Source of the DNA: Serendipita indica DSM 11827
Taxonomy: Eukaryota; Basidiomycota; Agaricomycetes; Sebacinales; Serendipitaceae
Assembly (NCBI GenBank): GCA_910890315.1
Contig: CAJVGD010000014.1
Span: 372,001-436,000, forward strand
Direction: 5' to 3'
DNA: 64,000 nt
Of this stretch, positions 47,825-58,851 are shown piece by piece (positions within the stretch are counted from its first letter, which is position 1; each line of letters begins with the position of its first letter). A program made the translations under genes and the position numbers. Under the pieces are notes generated by a model. That model did no database searches. It was not told where the DNA came from and saw nothing but the letters and a program-made list of their open reading frames with translations.

Positions 47825-48335
47825 ATGCCCACCCATCTCACACGACAAATCGATGGGCAACACACAGAACTCCTGATACAAAGCTTTTCAGATAGGACAA
47901 TGATCCTCGTTACTCAACTGGGCAAAGTTGGCGCATTGGTGAGCATCATTCGCAGTGAGAATCGCACTAACAATCAACTAGGTTCAAGCTACAATACCGC
48001 CTACTATTCCAGTGCCGGAAAAACCAGAATCACCTGCCGGTGCACTTCCCGAACCGCCAGTGGCAATTTCATTGACCCATTTGATGGGAACAGCACAGGA
48101 TATAGAGTCACAAACAGTAACGGACATATATGTTTCCCAGATAGCGACCTTAGTTTGGTGCTACATGTCGGGGGTACGAAATCCTGTAGTCGTAGGATTG
48201 GCGTTGAAGAGAAGACCAGCCCCCGAGATCGATGGATCAGGCGATGCGGACTACCGCACAAAGTTTATCGAAACAATGTGCTTGGTAGTTGATGGACTGG
48301 TCCAACTCGAAGGTTCGCAGACAACTGCCATGTAG
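47825..48335 (+). CDS. Proteasome assembly chaperone 3-like protein
   Basis: Two exons joined across an intron at about 47940-47982. The protein begins MPTHLTRQIDGQHTELLIQS, then SFSDRTMILVTQLGKVGALV joined to QATIPP, and later IYVSQIATLVWCYMSGVRNP with VVVGLALKRRP. This pattern (SFSDxxxVLVTQxGKxGxL) fits PSMG3/Poc3, which with PAC4/Poc4 helps build the 20S alpha ring. It ends at TTAM, 9 bp before the GPI2 stop on the other strand. The protein is slightly longer than human PSMG3 (122 residues). Confidence 0.7.
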
Positions 48336-48344
48336 GCCACAAGA

Positions 48345-49473
48345 TCATGAACCGCCAACCACTGGGACAGCGACATCCCACTCTCCGCGTATTTCGCTGT
48401 ATTCTTGTCAGAGAATGCCGTAGAAACTATTGCAACTTACTTTTTGTACCGCTGAGCCCAAACCATTACGGCAGGTGAAACGAAGTTGATGAATATCAGA
48501 ATGAGGGAGACAATCCACCCGACCATGTGAGAATGTTCGCTCATGAGCACGACGGACGTGGTTGAAAGGAGGAGAGTCAACCCAAGACGAACCGCCGTCG
48601 GTGCGTACTAGCAACAATTAGAGGACGTTTAAGATATCAAGAAGGTGCCCACATGAAGCTGTCTCCGTAGTAACGGGAACAAGGCGAATACCTGCAGCGC
48701 AAACAAGATTAACGCAAAAACTGAGAGATCTGAATCCAAACGCGATGCTAGTACGACACTAGCGGATATGGCAGCGTTCATCGAAAGAACAGAAGTAAGA
48801 CTGTGTCCCGTAAATCATCTATATGACTGAGAGACGGATGATACGAACCGTTCGTGGCTGTCGTGGGGTAGTGGAGCAGTGTAGTCTGCCAGTAGCGTGT
48901 GTAGGGCAAATAGAGAAAATGATAAAGCCCATATCGAGTCCGAAGATGTCGCTTCGGTGAGCGTCCTGAGTACGGGAGCGAGGGCCAACAAGGCGAGGAA
49001 GACAAGGATGGCCGACCTCATAACCCTCGATCCTAGAACAATCAAATATTTGTCTTTAATGCAGTGATAAGAACTCACGAGAGTCCTTCCTAAGGGGCGA
49101 GCCTTGAAAGAAGAAGAGGGCCTCCCATGAGGCGTATCCAATGACGAACAGGAGAATAGATATCCAAATAATATATCTCGGGTCGCTCTTTCTTTCCTTT
49201 AGTCGTATGAAGACGGAGAGAAAGGTAAAGATGTTGGCAATATGCTGGCAAACGGATGTAGTCGCAACCACCATCGGAGAGTACGTATATGGCGTAAAGT
49301 TGGCTACAGAGGATTAGAAATCGACTGAATGTGGGTATATTCTCACCATTCTTTCGCAACGACTCTAGAAACCGTCGAGGAGGCACATAGTTATCTGGGT
49401 AAGGAAGTCGCCTCCAAAGCACCCTTTCCCAATTCTTGTCGTCCGTTGGCGAATGCTGACGAGTGCTGTCCAT
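48345..49473 (-). CDS. GPI2: GPI-GlcNAc transferase subunit GPI2 (PIG-C)
   Basis: The N-terminal hallmark WERVLWRRLPYPDNYVPPRR, FLESLRKN joined by an intron to ANFTPYTYSPMVVATTSVCQ, then hydrophobic segments: IFTFLSVFIRLKE, WISILLFVIGYASWEALFFF, AILVFLALLALAPVLRTLTE, LSFSLFALHTLLADYTAPLP, and further helices ending VSPAVMVWAQRYKNEIRGEW. This is PIG-C/Gpi2, a subunit of the ER complex that adds GlcNAc to phosphatidylinositol in the first step of GPI anchor synthesis. It starts 67 bp from the divergent NOL12-family gene. Several short introns. Confidence 0.9.
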
Positions 49474-49540
49474 TTGCTTGTAGGCTCCCACTCCTCTTGA
49501 ACCTCTTGACCACTGCCTCGGCAACAGCTTTCGGCACTAT

Positions 49541-50327
49541 ATGGCCACGAAAAGTCTCTCCAATGTCGCAGTGTTAACACACGAGAATAAAATATGGTCG
49601 CGCAAGAAAAAGCAAAAGAAGGAGCAAGTTAAGGAGGTTTTGTTTGACGACACGGCTCGTCGGCAAGTCCATTCATGCAAATGACCTCGATCAAACTTAG
49701 ACTATCATAGAGAGTTTCTCACAGGCTTTCATAAACGAAAGCTGGCTCGAAAGGAAGCGGGAAAAGCAAAGGCACTTGAAAAGGAGCGACAGCATCGGCT
49801 GGAGGAGCGAAGAGAGGTACAGATTCCATGTCCACTCGTTTATGCGGTCAATTTGAACAGTGTCACATAGCGACGGAGAGAACTGGCCGAACGAGCCGCT
49901 CAAAACGCCAAAGAAATCGAACGGAGCTATGGCGCAGAATACAATTCCGGTAAAGTGACCAAATCGCAAACCTTTCAGTCCCTAATTTTAGTTCAGATGA
50001 CGAGAATGCCTCTGCTTCCTCGAGCAAATCCGAGGTAGAGGACGTGCAATTCGAAAACGAAGAGCAGCTCGCCACTGTAACAGTCGTAGACGAGTTTGAT
50101 CCGAGCACCTTGGGCCACATGTGGCATCACACTCGCATCGAGAATCTCGCTCGTCACCTCCGCCGAATCTCAAGTCGACAAAACCTACTCGTCCCAAACC
50201 TACAGTCGCTCCAAAGCCCAAATTCCGATACGAGACCAAAGCAGCTCGCAAGCACGAGAAAATGAAGCAACGAGCGCGAAGGGAAGAAAAGGCAAAACGT
50301 GGCTCAGGTCGCAAAGGCAAACGATAG
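49541..50327 (+). CDS. Nucleolar NOL12/RRP17-family protein
   Basis: The start MATKSLSNVAVLTHENKIWS leads to a basic coiled-coil region: VLFDDTARREFLTGFHKRKL, ARKEAGKAKALEKERQHRLE, then ELAERAAQNAKEIERSYGAE, EEQLATVTVVDEFDPSTLG and the basic end KPKFRYETKAARKHEKMKQR. This order is typical of NOL12/Rrp17, a nucleolar 5'-3' exonuclease-linked factor in large-subunit rRNA processing. The first intron (49663-49710) has a GC donor (CG|GCAAGT). Just after STLGHM, near 50111-50125, the frame slips one base; the conserved tail lies in the next frame. Confidence 0.8.
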
Positions 50328-50633
50328 CCCCAGGCTAGAATCATACACCCACATGTAATCTGAAAACGTGCTTTCGTGTTGAATTTCACGAGTTACATGA
50401 ATCGAATCCTGAGTCCATTACGCACAAGAGCGGCGAGAGTGTAGAAAGGATAGGGATGGGTCGAAAAGCGTGCACGTGGTCAATGCAGATGAGGTCGCAA
50501 ATGTGTGTAAACGAATGGGGGATGTATAAATGATAGTGAGTGATAATGTATGTAAGGATGAACGTCATTAGTCCAGTAACCGTGAGACGGTTTGTCCGAG
50601 TGAGCAAAAGGGGACCTCAATGGTCAAATTCGG
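50328..50633. other. Convergent 3' region
   Basis: Between the NOL12-family gene and the DUF4203-type gene. It should hold both 3' ends. AT/GT-rich; no ORF of note. Confidence 0.4.
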
Positions 50634-53275
50634 TCAATAGAGTTGTGATCGTGGCCTTTGAGACGGAAAGGGTCTCGGCGACCGCGATCTAGGCATCGTG
50701 TCGGATGCCTTGCGAGTCCTGTCCTCTTCGATATAAGAGGACCGGTGCTGCGGTTGCTGTTGCTGTCGCTTGGTACTATCCTGATATTTCTGCCAATCCT
50801 GGACCTTGGCAGTGGAAGTCGGCCGCTCATTCAAGCCAAAGGTACTACGAGAGCGAGCATGCGGTTTTTGTCCAGGGTCTTGTCGAGTCTGCATCTTTTC
50901 TTGCTCCTTTCTCGTCATCACACCCCTCTCTACAGCCACACTTCGTTCCCAGCGTTCTCTCGCAGAGTTAATGGCAGCTTGTTCGGCCTCTCGTTGGCTC
51001 AGAGGAGCCTGCAGCTCTCGCATCTTTCCTCGATGTCTTGCCGAGAGCTCTTCAAATGTCCTGACTACCGGCTGTTCTGGAGTCTTTGGTGCTGGTGCTG
51101 GATTGGGTGGGAGAATGACAATCTGGGATGTGGTCCTCGACCTGGGCTGGGTTGCTGACTTGACCCCGCTACTCGTGCGACGCCTGTGAGACAGAGGAAT
51201 GTCTTCGTCGTCGTTAGGTGTTCCCGGGACGTTGAGGAATGTTCCAAGTGTGGCAGACGCAGGGCGGGAACCGTGACCGTGACCAGAGCTACCGTTGGCC
51301 GCCTCCATGTAAGCGTCCATACCACCAAATTCATAGGCGCGTTCCTGTCTTTGCCGCTGTTCGACTGCTTGAGCAACCGCCGAAGGAAGAGTAATCGAAT
51401 GTGGGCGATGTCGCTGCGGCGCCGGAGAGATTGGTGCAGAAGTACCAGTAGGAGGTTGGAAAAGCACTCGGTTCTTGACATAGTCATCCCACTCGTTCAA
51501 TGCCGGAGTGCTAGTCGGTCTCGCCGTATACGTAGACGCTTGAGGACGAGGTCCCGTACCGACAGTATTCGAGATTCGAGATGTGTGGTTGCCATCAGAG
51601 AAAGTAGGAGACTTCCGGTCAGGGTCGGCGAGCAAAGGTGAAGCGGTAGACTTGGGACTGGCAACTTCGTTCCTCATCAAGCTGATGGTATTTCGAATCC
51701 CTCGAATCTCTTGAAGGAGCTGGATATTCTTTTGCAGCTCTGGATCCTTCTTTTCCTCCTCACTTAATCTGGTCTCCAATGCCTCCGAGGAAAGCATCTT
51801 TTCGGGGAGGGCTTCCTCGACGGATTTCCCAAGGTCAAGGTCGAGCTTTGGGCTCGTTGCACGCTCTTCCTTTGGAGCGGCTGGCTGAGTTTGTGAGAGA
51901 TCTGCCATGGTGACGGACGACCGGCCTTTAGCCGTCTTTGTATTTCGGAAAAGGCTGAATTGAGAAGAGTTGCGGGGAGTATCTGGTGTCTGAGTCCGGC
52001 TGGCTTCCAGGTCATTTGGCTTCCTGGGCCCGCCATTGCCGTGAGCGAGCTCCCATTCTTCGAGCTCCTTTTCCATTTGCGTAAACCGAGCTGCTGCCTT
52101 TGCTTCAACAGCTGCATTTCGACGGTCTTGCTCGCGATTGATCTCGCGGAGTCGGGCTTGCAGTGCGATGAGAACGCGTGCTTGTACACTCGCACCCATG
52201 ATGGCGACGGCGCCAATCATTCCCAACTCTATCTGCATTGTTTGCGAGACTGGAAAGTCGATATACGCATATTTCGGGAACAGTCCTCGGAATCCCAGGT
52301 TGTAGACGTAGAATTCCTGAAACGAGTTTAGCACGCTTCTTGGCGCATGGAAAAGTATGCCCACCTTTAGTCCGGCCGTCGTGAAGCAGTCTACTCCGAG
52401 CATGAAAGCACTGGCACCGACGATCGCCGTGCTCACGAGGAGGATATGATAGTGGATCTTTGGGATCGTGCAGAGGACGAACCCAATGACTGCACAGCCT
52501 GAGAATACAGTCAAAGAAGTCTTCGATATGAGACGGGCAACGTACCAGAATAGAGAATCCATCTGAAGCCGAGCGGCTTGATCACGCCGCCGTTATTCAT
52601 GCACTGAATGAAGAGGCCAACCGCGAAGCCTCCCCAGGCCCCGATAAAGTATTTGGTTCCTTTCCAAAAGAAGATGGCGAAACCACCGCCAACAAAACCT
52701 GCGACACTGCAGGACAATACAAAGAGGCCGCGAAGTGTCTGGCTCGGCGGATTGATGGCTTGCAGGACACCGAAGCGAAGGATGAGCGCGAGACAGACGA
52801 TGGAAAGCGTGTAGAATCCGATAATGAAGAAGGACGACCTATGCGGGAATCAGTACCCGACCCGGCTGTGAGCAAAATGCGACCGACCATCGGTTCTTGT
52901 GGCCCCAGAATGCGCTCGGTAGACCTGTAGTGGTATCAAGCGTGAGCTAGTTACTGTATTTGGGATGCGTAGCGTACCCGAGAGGATGAGGAGAGTGCCT
53001 AGAACGGCCCATGGCGCGTCCACTTTGGTGTCGAGGACAATAGGAGACGGTGTCGGCGTTGGAGACGACGTAGCAGAGGCCGTTGCGGTTGAAATAACGG
53101 ATACAATGGTGCGCGTGGACAGCACTGTCGTCGGTGCGAGCAAGACTGAGCCAGAACTTGTCACCGACGTTGTGAGCGTCGAAACTGGGATCCGCGTGAC
53201 GATTGTAGTCGTTATATTCTGCGCCCAGACGAGCTGGAGCACCGTCAAGAGGACAGCGAGATACCCAGCGAGCAT
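50634..53275 (-). CDS. DUF4203/TMEM198-like multipass membrane protein
   Basis: A signal peptide (MLAGYLAVLLTVLQLVWAQ) is followed by a Thr/Ser-rich lumenal segment and then about seven membrane helices (FFIIGFYTLSIVCLALILRF, LRGLFVLSCSVAGFVGGGF, YFIGAWGGFAVGLFIQCMNN, ALIVGASAFMLGVDCF-like segment). The helix and Gly pattern fits the TMEM198/DUF4203 (TM7S3) domain. After YVYNLGFRGLFPKYAYIDFP comes a long coiled coil (REINREQDRRNAAVEAKAAA) and a disordered basic Ser/Pro-rich tail to the stop. The fungal function is unknown. Four or more small introns lie near the 5' end. Confidence 0.72.
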
Positions 53276-53534
53276 CTTGTGATGGCAGTCGGGGTTCAAG
53301 AAGTCGAGGAAGCCGCGAGGTTTGGCAAATGGCAACGTCCGTGTCGAATAAAGCAAAGAAATGAACAAAAAATGAAAGAAATTTACTACTTCTTTGCCCA
53401 CTGCTGCGCTGAGGATGGCCAGGCCAGACGGAGCAGGGTCGAAGTTGAGAGGCCTCCGAGTATATAGCCGATCGACATTGACAGACTATCTAAGTCTACC
53501 ACTGCGGTTTCATATAGACACTTCATTCCACCTA

Positions 53535-54914
53535 TCATATGTTGTCCCAGAACCGACCGCCTCGAGCCCACCGCGAGTTGACCAACTCGCCATACTCGGA
53601 TCCAAAGCCCATCGCACCCGCTGAAGGCTCTCCAAATGTTGCTTTGAGTGGTGTAACAGTGGCCATATTGTTGTGGATCCCCCACGCGTCCGTTCCATAG
53701 GGCAAACTGTCCTTTGCCGGCGTCAACAGTCCCGTCCATTCAGGCGAAAAGGAGAACTTGAGCTCATCCTCCCTAGTCGGCTCCGTTTCGGTTTGAGTCT
53801 CCGTGATGGCTGCCCGACCTTTGGGCTCCATGTCGCCTCGCTTAAAGAGCCTCTCATACTGATTCCGCCATAACCGTGTCCAGACGACTCTCATGCCTTG
53901 AGCAGCGTCGGTACTATCGGTATGTTGATGGCATATAAATCTACTTCACCGTCGCGTAATCCGCGGGCTTGGGTGAGTATCCGGTCTCGGTCCTTCTCCT
54001 GGTCCATGTGCTCCAGGACGAAGTTTGAGACTGCTTCTGTATCTTCGTCTCTTCCCCAGTCGTCCCACAGTGCTTGGATGATCTTGACCGAGAGCTCGTG
54101 CGCAGGATCGAGCAACTCTGGGGGTGGGGGATATTGAAAATTACCATACGACAAGGCGATAGATCGAACTTTGGACAGCGAACCAGACATGGCAGCACCC
54201 ACAGTGCCTGAAGATAGCGCAAACGCGGCAGACGTGTTACGGCCTAAGAGGGCGATCCATCAGTGGTTTCGACTTAAGCGATGTAGGCGGCCACAGACCA
54301 TAGTTGGGACCTGAAATTACCAAGTCTATTTGTCCAGGATAAAGGTTATGAAGTGCAATGTTCGTACATGTCGCAGGTGTCTGTTCTGATCAATGAACAA
54401 TCTCAAGCATAAAACAGCGCACTGACCGCGTCTAATAGAATCCATTCACCGATTTCTCCTTCCTTTAGTGGTCTTCGTGTCTCTGAAGTCTCTCCGAAAC
54501 CATCTGTCACGGAACGTCTACAAGTGAGGCGGAGGCGACAATCAAGAGCATACCAGGTTCTTGTGGATAGTAATAGCGACCTGTGATCAAGTCCTTGATC
54601 TGAAATGCTTTGCCTTGTTTGCAAGTCAGAACGTTGTCGCATCAATGGCCATAGGATGGGCACCTATCCAACTCTTCTGAGAGGATGGAACAACGACAGA
54701 TACATTCCATCCTGTAGATGCATCAACATGATCACAGGGGATAAAAAAGCAGGTTCACCAAGCTTGACCAATGCGTGGTAGAGACCAAAGACATATGGTG
54801 ATTCCTTGCCTGGAGGCCCGTCGTCGTTCTCCGGAACACCAATAAGTCTCAAGAATCATCTAGGAGCTTCGAGTCGCTTACAGTAATGAGTACACGACGA
54901 GGAACATTCGGCAT
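53535..54914 (-). CDS. SurE-type 5'/3'-nucleotidase
   Basis: The N-terminal SurE signature is split by an intron: MPNVPRRVLIT then NDDGPPGKESPYVFGLYHAL, with the metal-binding NDD. It continues with WNVSVVVPSSQKSWIGQ, TCTNIALHNLYPGQIDLVIS, GPNYGRNTSAAFALSSGTVG and AAMSGSLSKVRSIALSYG, typical of the SurE fold. The C-terminal part (ELSVKIIQALWDDWG, YAINIPIVPTLL) is that of eukaryotic SurE proteins (Pby1 N-domain and relatives). It probably dephosphorylates nucleoside monophosphates or a metabolite; the true substrate is unknown. Many introns, all short. Confidence 0.85.
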
Positions 54915-55072
54915 GGCAGAGGCGTGCGCTTGGCCCGATGAGGCGTGATCCAAACTCTTTTGCGACCACATGGATACAAAGATCTATATTCCCTCGAAAA
55001 TTACACGAACCATTGAATTATCCATTATACTCTCTCTCAGAAAATACCATGGGGCCCAACATCTCCTGACCA

Positions 55073-56050
55073 TTAACTGGCGGAAAGGTTGACGGTCGCA
55101 GCTGGTTGAGCCAAAATCGCCTTTTTGGAGAGTCCAGTAGCGCGAGAGGCAAAGCTAGACAACGTCTCGCCCGTGACATGCTGCCGCTCTCGTCCGCAAT
55201 CCTGCTCAGCCTTGTACTTGAACACCCACGCCACCTTTGGGCGAGCCATGAGGGTCGAATGCCATCTAGCGACGTTGGGAAACTCTTTAGAGAGGCTGAA
55301 GTTATCATCGAGCAGATAACGCGCAGCATACTCGTTGCACTTTATAAAGGCAATGTCTGCAATCGTACATTTGTTGCCAACGAGCCTGTCAGAGGTCAGT
55401 AAGGTTTCGATCATCTCGTTTGTTGAGGAATTACCATTCACGGTCCTGCAGAACCCGATCTAGAACGCCAAAAATGCGCCGTGTCTCTGCCGTGTAGCTG
55501 AAGATGATTCAGTATCGACTATTGAACGATCAGTAGACTCACCGATGGACGGCAGATGGGATTGCCTCTTCGTGGTAGAAGGAGAACCACTGTAATTGGC
55601 CGTACATCGGCCCCTGATGAGAGGATTGAAAGAACAACCCTAAAGGACAATTCAATGCACTACACATGCGAATCTAAACAGAACATACAAGTGTCCATTT
55701 CGCTTTGGAGTTCGGGATTGCTCACTGTCAATCGCTTCTCGGTATCGTACCGACAGAGATATTTGAGCATAGCGTTGCTCTCCCACACGACCTTGTCGTC
55801 GTTCCAGTGATCAACCAACGCGGGGATACGGCCATTGGGCATCATCTTGCAATACCATTCCTCCTTGTGCTCCTTCTTGCCAAAGTCAAGGAGACGTTCT
55901 CTACTCTCTCGTCAATACAAACCCAGAGGGAAGAAAGGGGACATACTTGTATGTGAGTCCCAGCTCATTGAGCAGAATGAGAATCTTAAAGATATTGACG
56001 CCGCTCTCGTGATTATAGACGGTAAACTGATACGAAGAGTCGGAAGGCAT
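55073..56050 (-). CDS. Glutathione S-transferase-like protein (Ure2p type)
   Basis: The N-terminal thioredoxin fold YQFTVYNHESGVNIFKILIL, LNELGLTYKYV, then EWYCKMMPNGRIPALVDHWN (cis-Pro) and VVWESNAMLKYLCRYDTEKR; the C-terminal helical domain has FFQSSHQGPMYGQLQWFSFY, AVHRYTAETRRIFGVLDRVL and CTIADIAFIKCNEYAARYLL (the N-cap box S/TxxD). This layout resembles the Ure2/GTT family of fungal GSTs. The start at 56050 gives a standard length; an in-frame ATG at 56146 would add 32 residues of no family pattern. Substrate not predictable. Confidence 0.88.
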
Positions 56051-56465
56051 GACTAGAAGACGGGAAGGATGAATAGGTGGTCGAATTGAGGGTGAGATGA
56101 CTAATTTTGATGGGATATGGGTTGTTGACTTCGACGACAGGAGCAAGCAGGCTCTTTATACCATTCCGATGATGCGTTTGGAAATTCACCGCGCTCCCAA
56201 GATGCAAATGCCCTCGATCGAGGACTCACGGCACAGATTCCGGCCGTAATTTGTGCACTCATCGGTCCCAACCTTGACATCGGCGGAATACTTTTAGTCA
56301 AATCCGACCCCCCTAATTCTCCGGCGGAGTGCATCGTGGCTTCGTCATGCCAGGGGATGGGGATCGACGCAGTGAATCAGAATTCCGGCTCCGATCGGCC
56401 TTTTAATACAATTACTCAAGTCCAAAGCTCCTGAAATCCGATAGCTAAGAACAGACTACAGCTCT
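56051..56465. other. Intergenic upstream of the GST gene
   Basis: Carries the GST promoter and the 3' flank of the GT90 gene. No gene or RNA seen. Confidence 0.4.
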
Positions 56466-58596
56466 TCATCGGACCGGACGCGCCATATCACCATCGCTCC
56501 GCCCGTCATTCCACATCCTTCCATATTCTCCTAGGACAGCCAACAGACCTGCTTTAATCCCGGACCGTCCAAAGCACTCCCTCGCGAGGACTTGTCCAGC
56601 GGTGGCGATACGCTTTGCAATGTGATCGTTCGCCTCGAGAAATAGCAAAATTGTTGGCAGGTCACTAAAGTCTGGTTGTATTGGGATATAATGCACCTGG
56701 AATCTTCATCAGTCAGCTGGCCCCCACGATCAACCGGCGGTGAACGACGCACCCAAGGCTTGGCTTGTGAAACCCAAAAATCTTGAAATAGGCTCGATCT
56801 CAACACCAGACTGCCAGAGAGAAGAAGCTGGCGGAACGAGGTGGTCGACTCCGAATATGATTCGATGTCAAGGACAAATTTCGCCTGCTCCCATTGCGTT
56901 TCAGACACATCGACAAATCGATATCGCTCGTGCATGTCATCGCAACCCGTTCTATCACCGCATGAAGTAAAGGCGAGGTCCACGCGAGTGGATAGGAGCT
57001 CGAACGGGCGTTTGTTTTGTACTTCGAACCTATCATCACTGCGTGGAACGAGAACATGCTGCTTCCCTGAAGCGAGATTCCGTCTTTGATCGAGCATAGC
57101 CATAAGTCGGTTAATTGGCACTACCAACTCATCAGTTGATCCCCCTAGACTTGCTGGACCTCTCTACTCAAAGGTAAGTTTGGACAAATGAATGGGAAGA
57201 TATCTGACCCAATACAGTGTTGGGCTCTTCTTACCCCACGGGACCTTTGATGGGATGGTCTGACTCGTATCTGGACGCGGAAGTAGGATATCGCCATTGA
57301 TAGCAGTTTGACTGAAAGAAAAGACTGGGACGAGTACACCAAAGTTGGGTGCTGGTCCAGAAAAGTAGTCCGAGAGGGTGAAGAGGCTTGGGTGGCGACA
57401 AGGCGACAAGGGGCGGTTTGCATGGATAAACTTGACCGTATTGTCTGGAAACCGTAAGTGATTGAAGGGGTTTATCGTCGCATACTGACTCGGATGCTCT
57501 TTGATTTCCACACCTTTATTCACTGGGTCGTTTGCGGCACACGCTTCAGACCAATCACGAAAGTTGTAGACTCCATTGCCCCCATTATCGTCGTCACCGG
57601 CTTCCGAGATGCCGAAGCGCTCTCCGAGCCGTAGAAGGTCCGCCATATCCTCACGAAGCTTGTAGGGAACTGGATTCCGTGGAAAATCGACTGAGAGCGT
57701 GAAGCGAAGATCTGGTCTGTCCCAATCAGTGCAATTTCGAGGCCAAGTATCCGGGCATACAAATACTCGCCAACTTCCAGCAGGATATTCATCAAGTGTC
57801 TCGAGATATCCCTTGCAACATGCATCCCGTCTTCAGCCTCTGCCGCGCCACCTCCAGCTCGTCCGTTCCTGATGATGATAGTAATAGTCATCGGAGAACC
57901 CTCCAAGCTCGTCTCATAGCTCCGCAGGAGATCTGGAGCGAGGGGTTTGTAGAGGTATAGCGAGCTGACTGACGGTATTGGACACTGTGGGGCAAGAATG
58001 CTAAACATCTCTGGATAGGAGGAGGGTGGAGGTCTTCCATAGGTTGTCATATATGCCTCATAAGCCTCACCTATCTGCGGGGAGCGTCAGCCTTTGCCAC
58101 TCGCCGGCGTCCATACGCACCGTCAAAGGCCTGAAGTCAAGCTCAGTCCCCTGCTCCGCTGTCGCGATGACTTCAAAGAGCGGATGACGGCCTTGGGCAG
58201 ATGTAAGTTTCTTCAGATACAGAGCTCTGAACACGAACCGTCCCAATCACCGACACGGACTAAACCGTCGTCTGACCGCGTCATTGGGGGACGTATGCGC
58301 GAGTTCCATTCTCTTTCCCTCTCCCTCTCTAATCTTGCCTCTCTATGTGACCTCCTGGCTTGAGAAGTGTGCTGTACAATATCTTCATCGGTCTCCTCCA
58401 TGAATTGCATGTCGTATTCGCCCCTCGGGCTCTGTTTGAAGAAAGTGTAGTATACGAGTACGATGAACGTAGAGAGAAGAAGTGTTCGTCTGAATCCTTT
58501 GCGTCCGAGGAAGAATCGTTTAGCCACTTGAACAGACCCACGCCGGACAATGTGCACACGAGGAAGTGTAGCTTCGAGCTTTGGAGAAGACGGCAT
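56466..58596 (-). CDS. GT90 (CAP10-like) glycosyltransferase
   Basis: A type II membrane protein: basic start, one membrane helix (RTLLLSTFIVLVYYTFF), a stem with an Arg/Glu-rich coiled region, then a lumenal domain. CAP10 marks: MYTTYGRPPPSSYPEMF-like region, GEYLYARILGLEIALIG, YNFRDWSEACAANDPVNKGV, SKVPWGKKSPTLYWV, LLSTRVDLAFTSCGD, HERYRFVDVSETQWEQAKFV, LLLSGSLVLRSSLFQDFWVS and QAKPWV. This family adds xylose or related sugars in the Golgi (Cap10/Cxt1 in Cryptococcus). The start at 58596 is preferred; an ATG at 58656 would add 20 residues. Several introns. Confidence 0.82.
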
Positions 58597-58851
58597 GTTG
58601 AACTGTATATAATGATTGATACCGACGTAGCGACTACTCGAATCGAATGCCACCAACTGTCTTCCGCCTTTGGAGATTAATTACCTGTAGATTCACTCGA
58701 TGAATGATATATTAGCGAAGATTGGAGTAGAATACGGGGATCCAAGGCGCAAAGTGCTACGGGTATGGCAGTGGCGAGGAACAAGCAGTTTGCCACAACC
58801 GCTTCTGAGATGCACAGCACATTCATGTAAAATAGAATAACACATATATTA

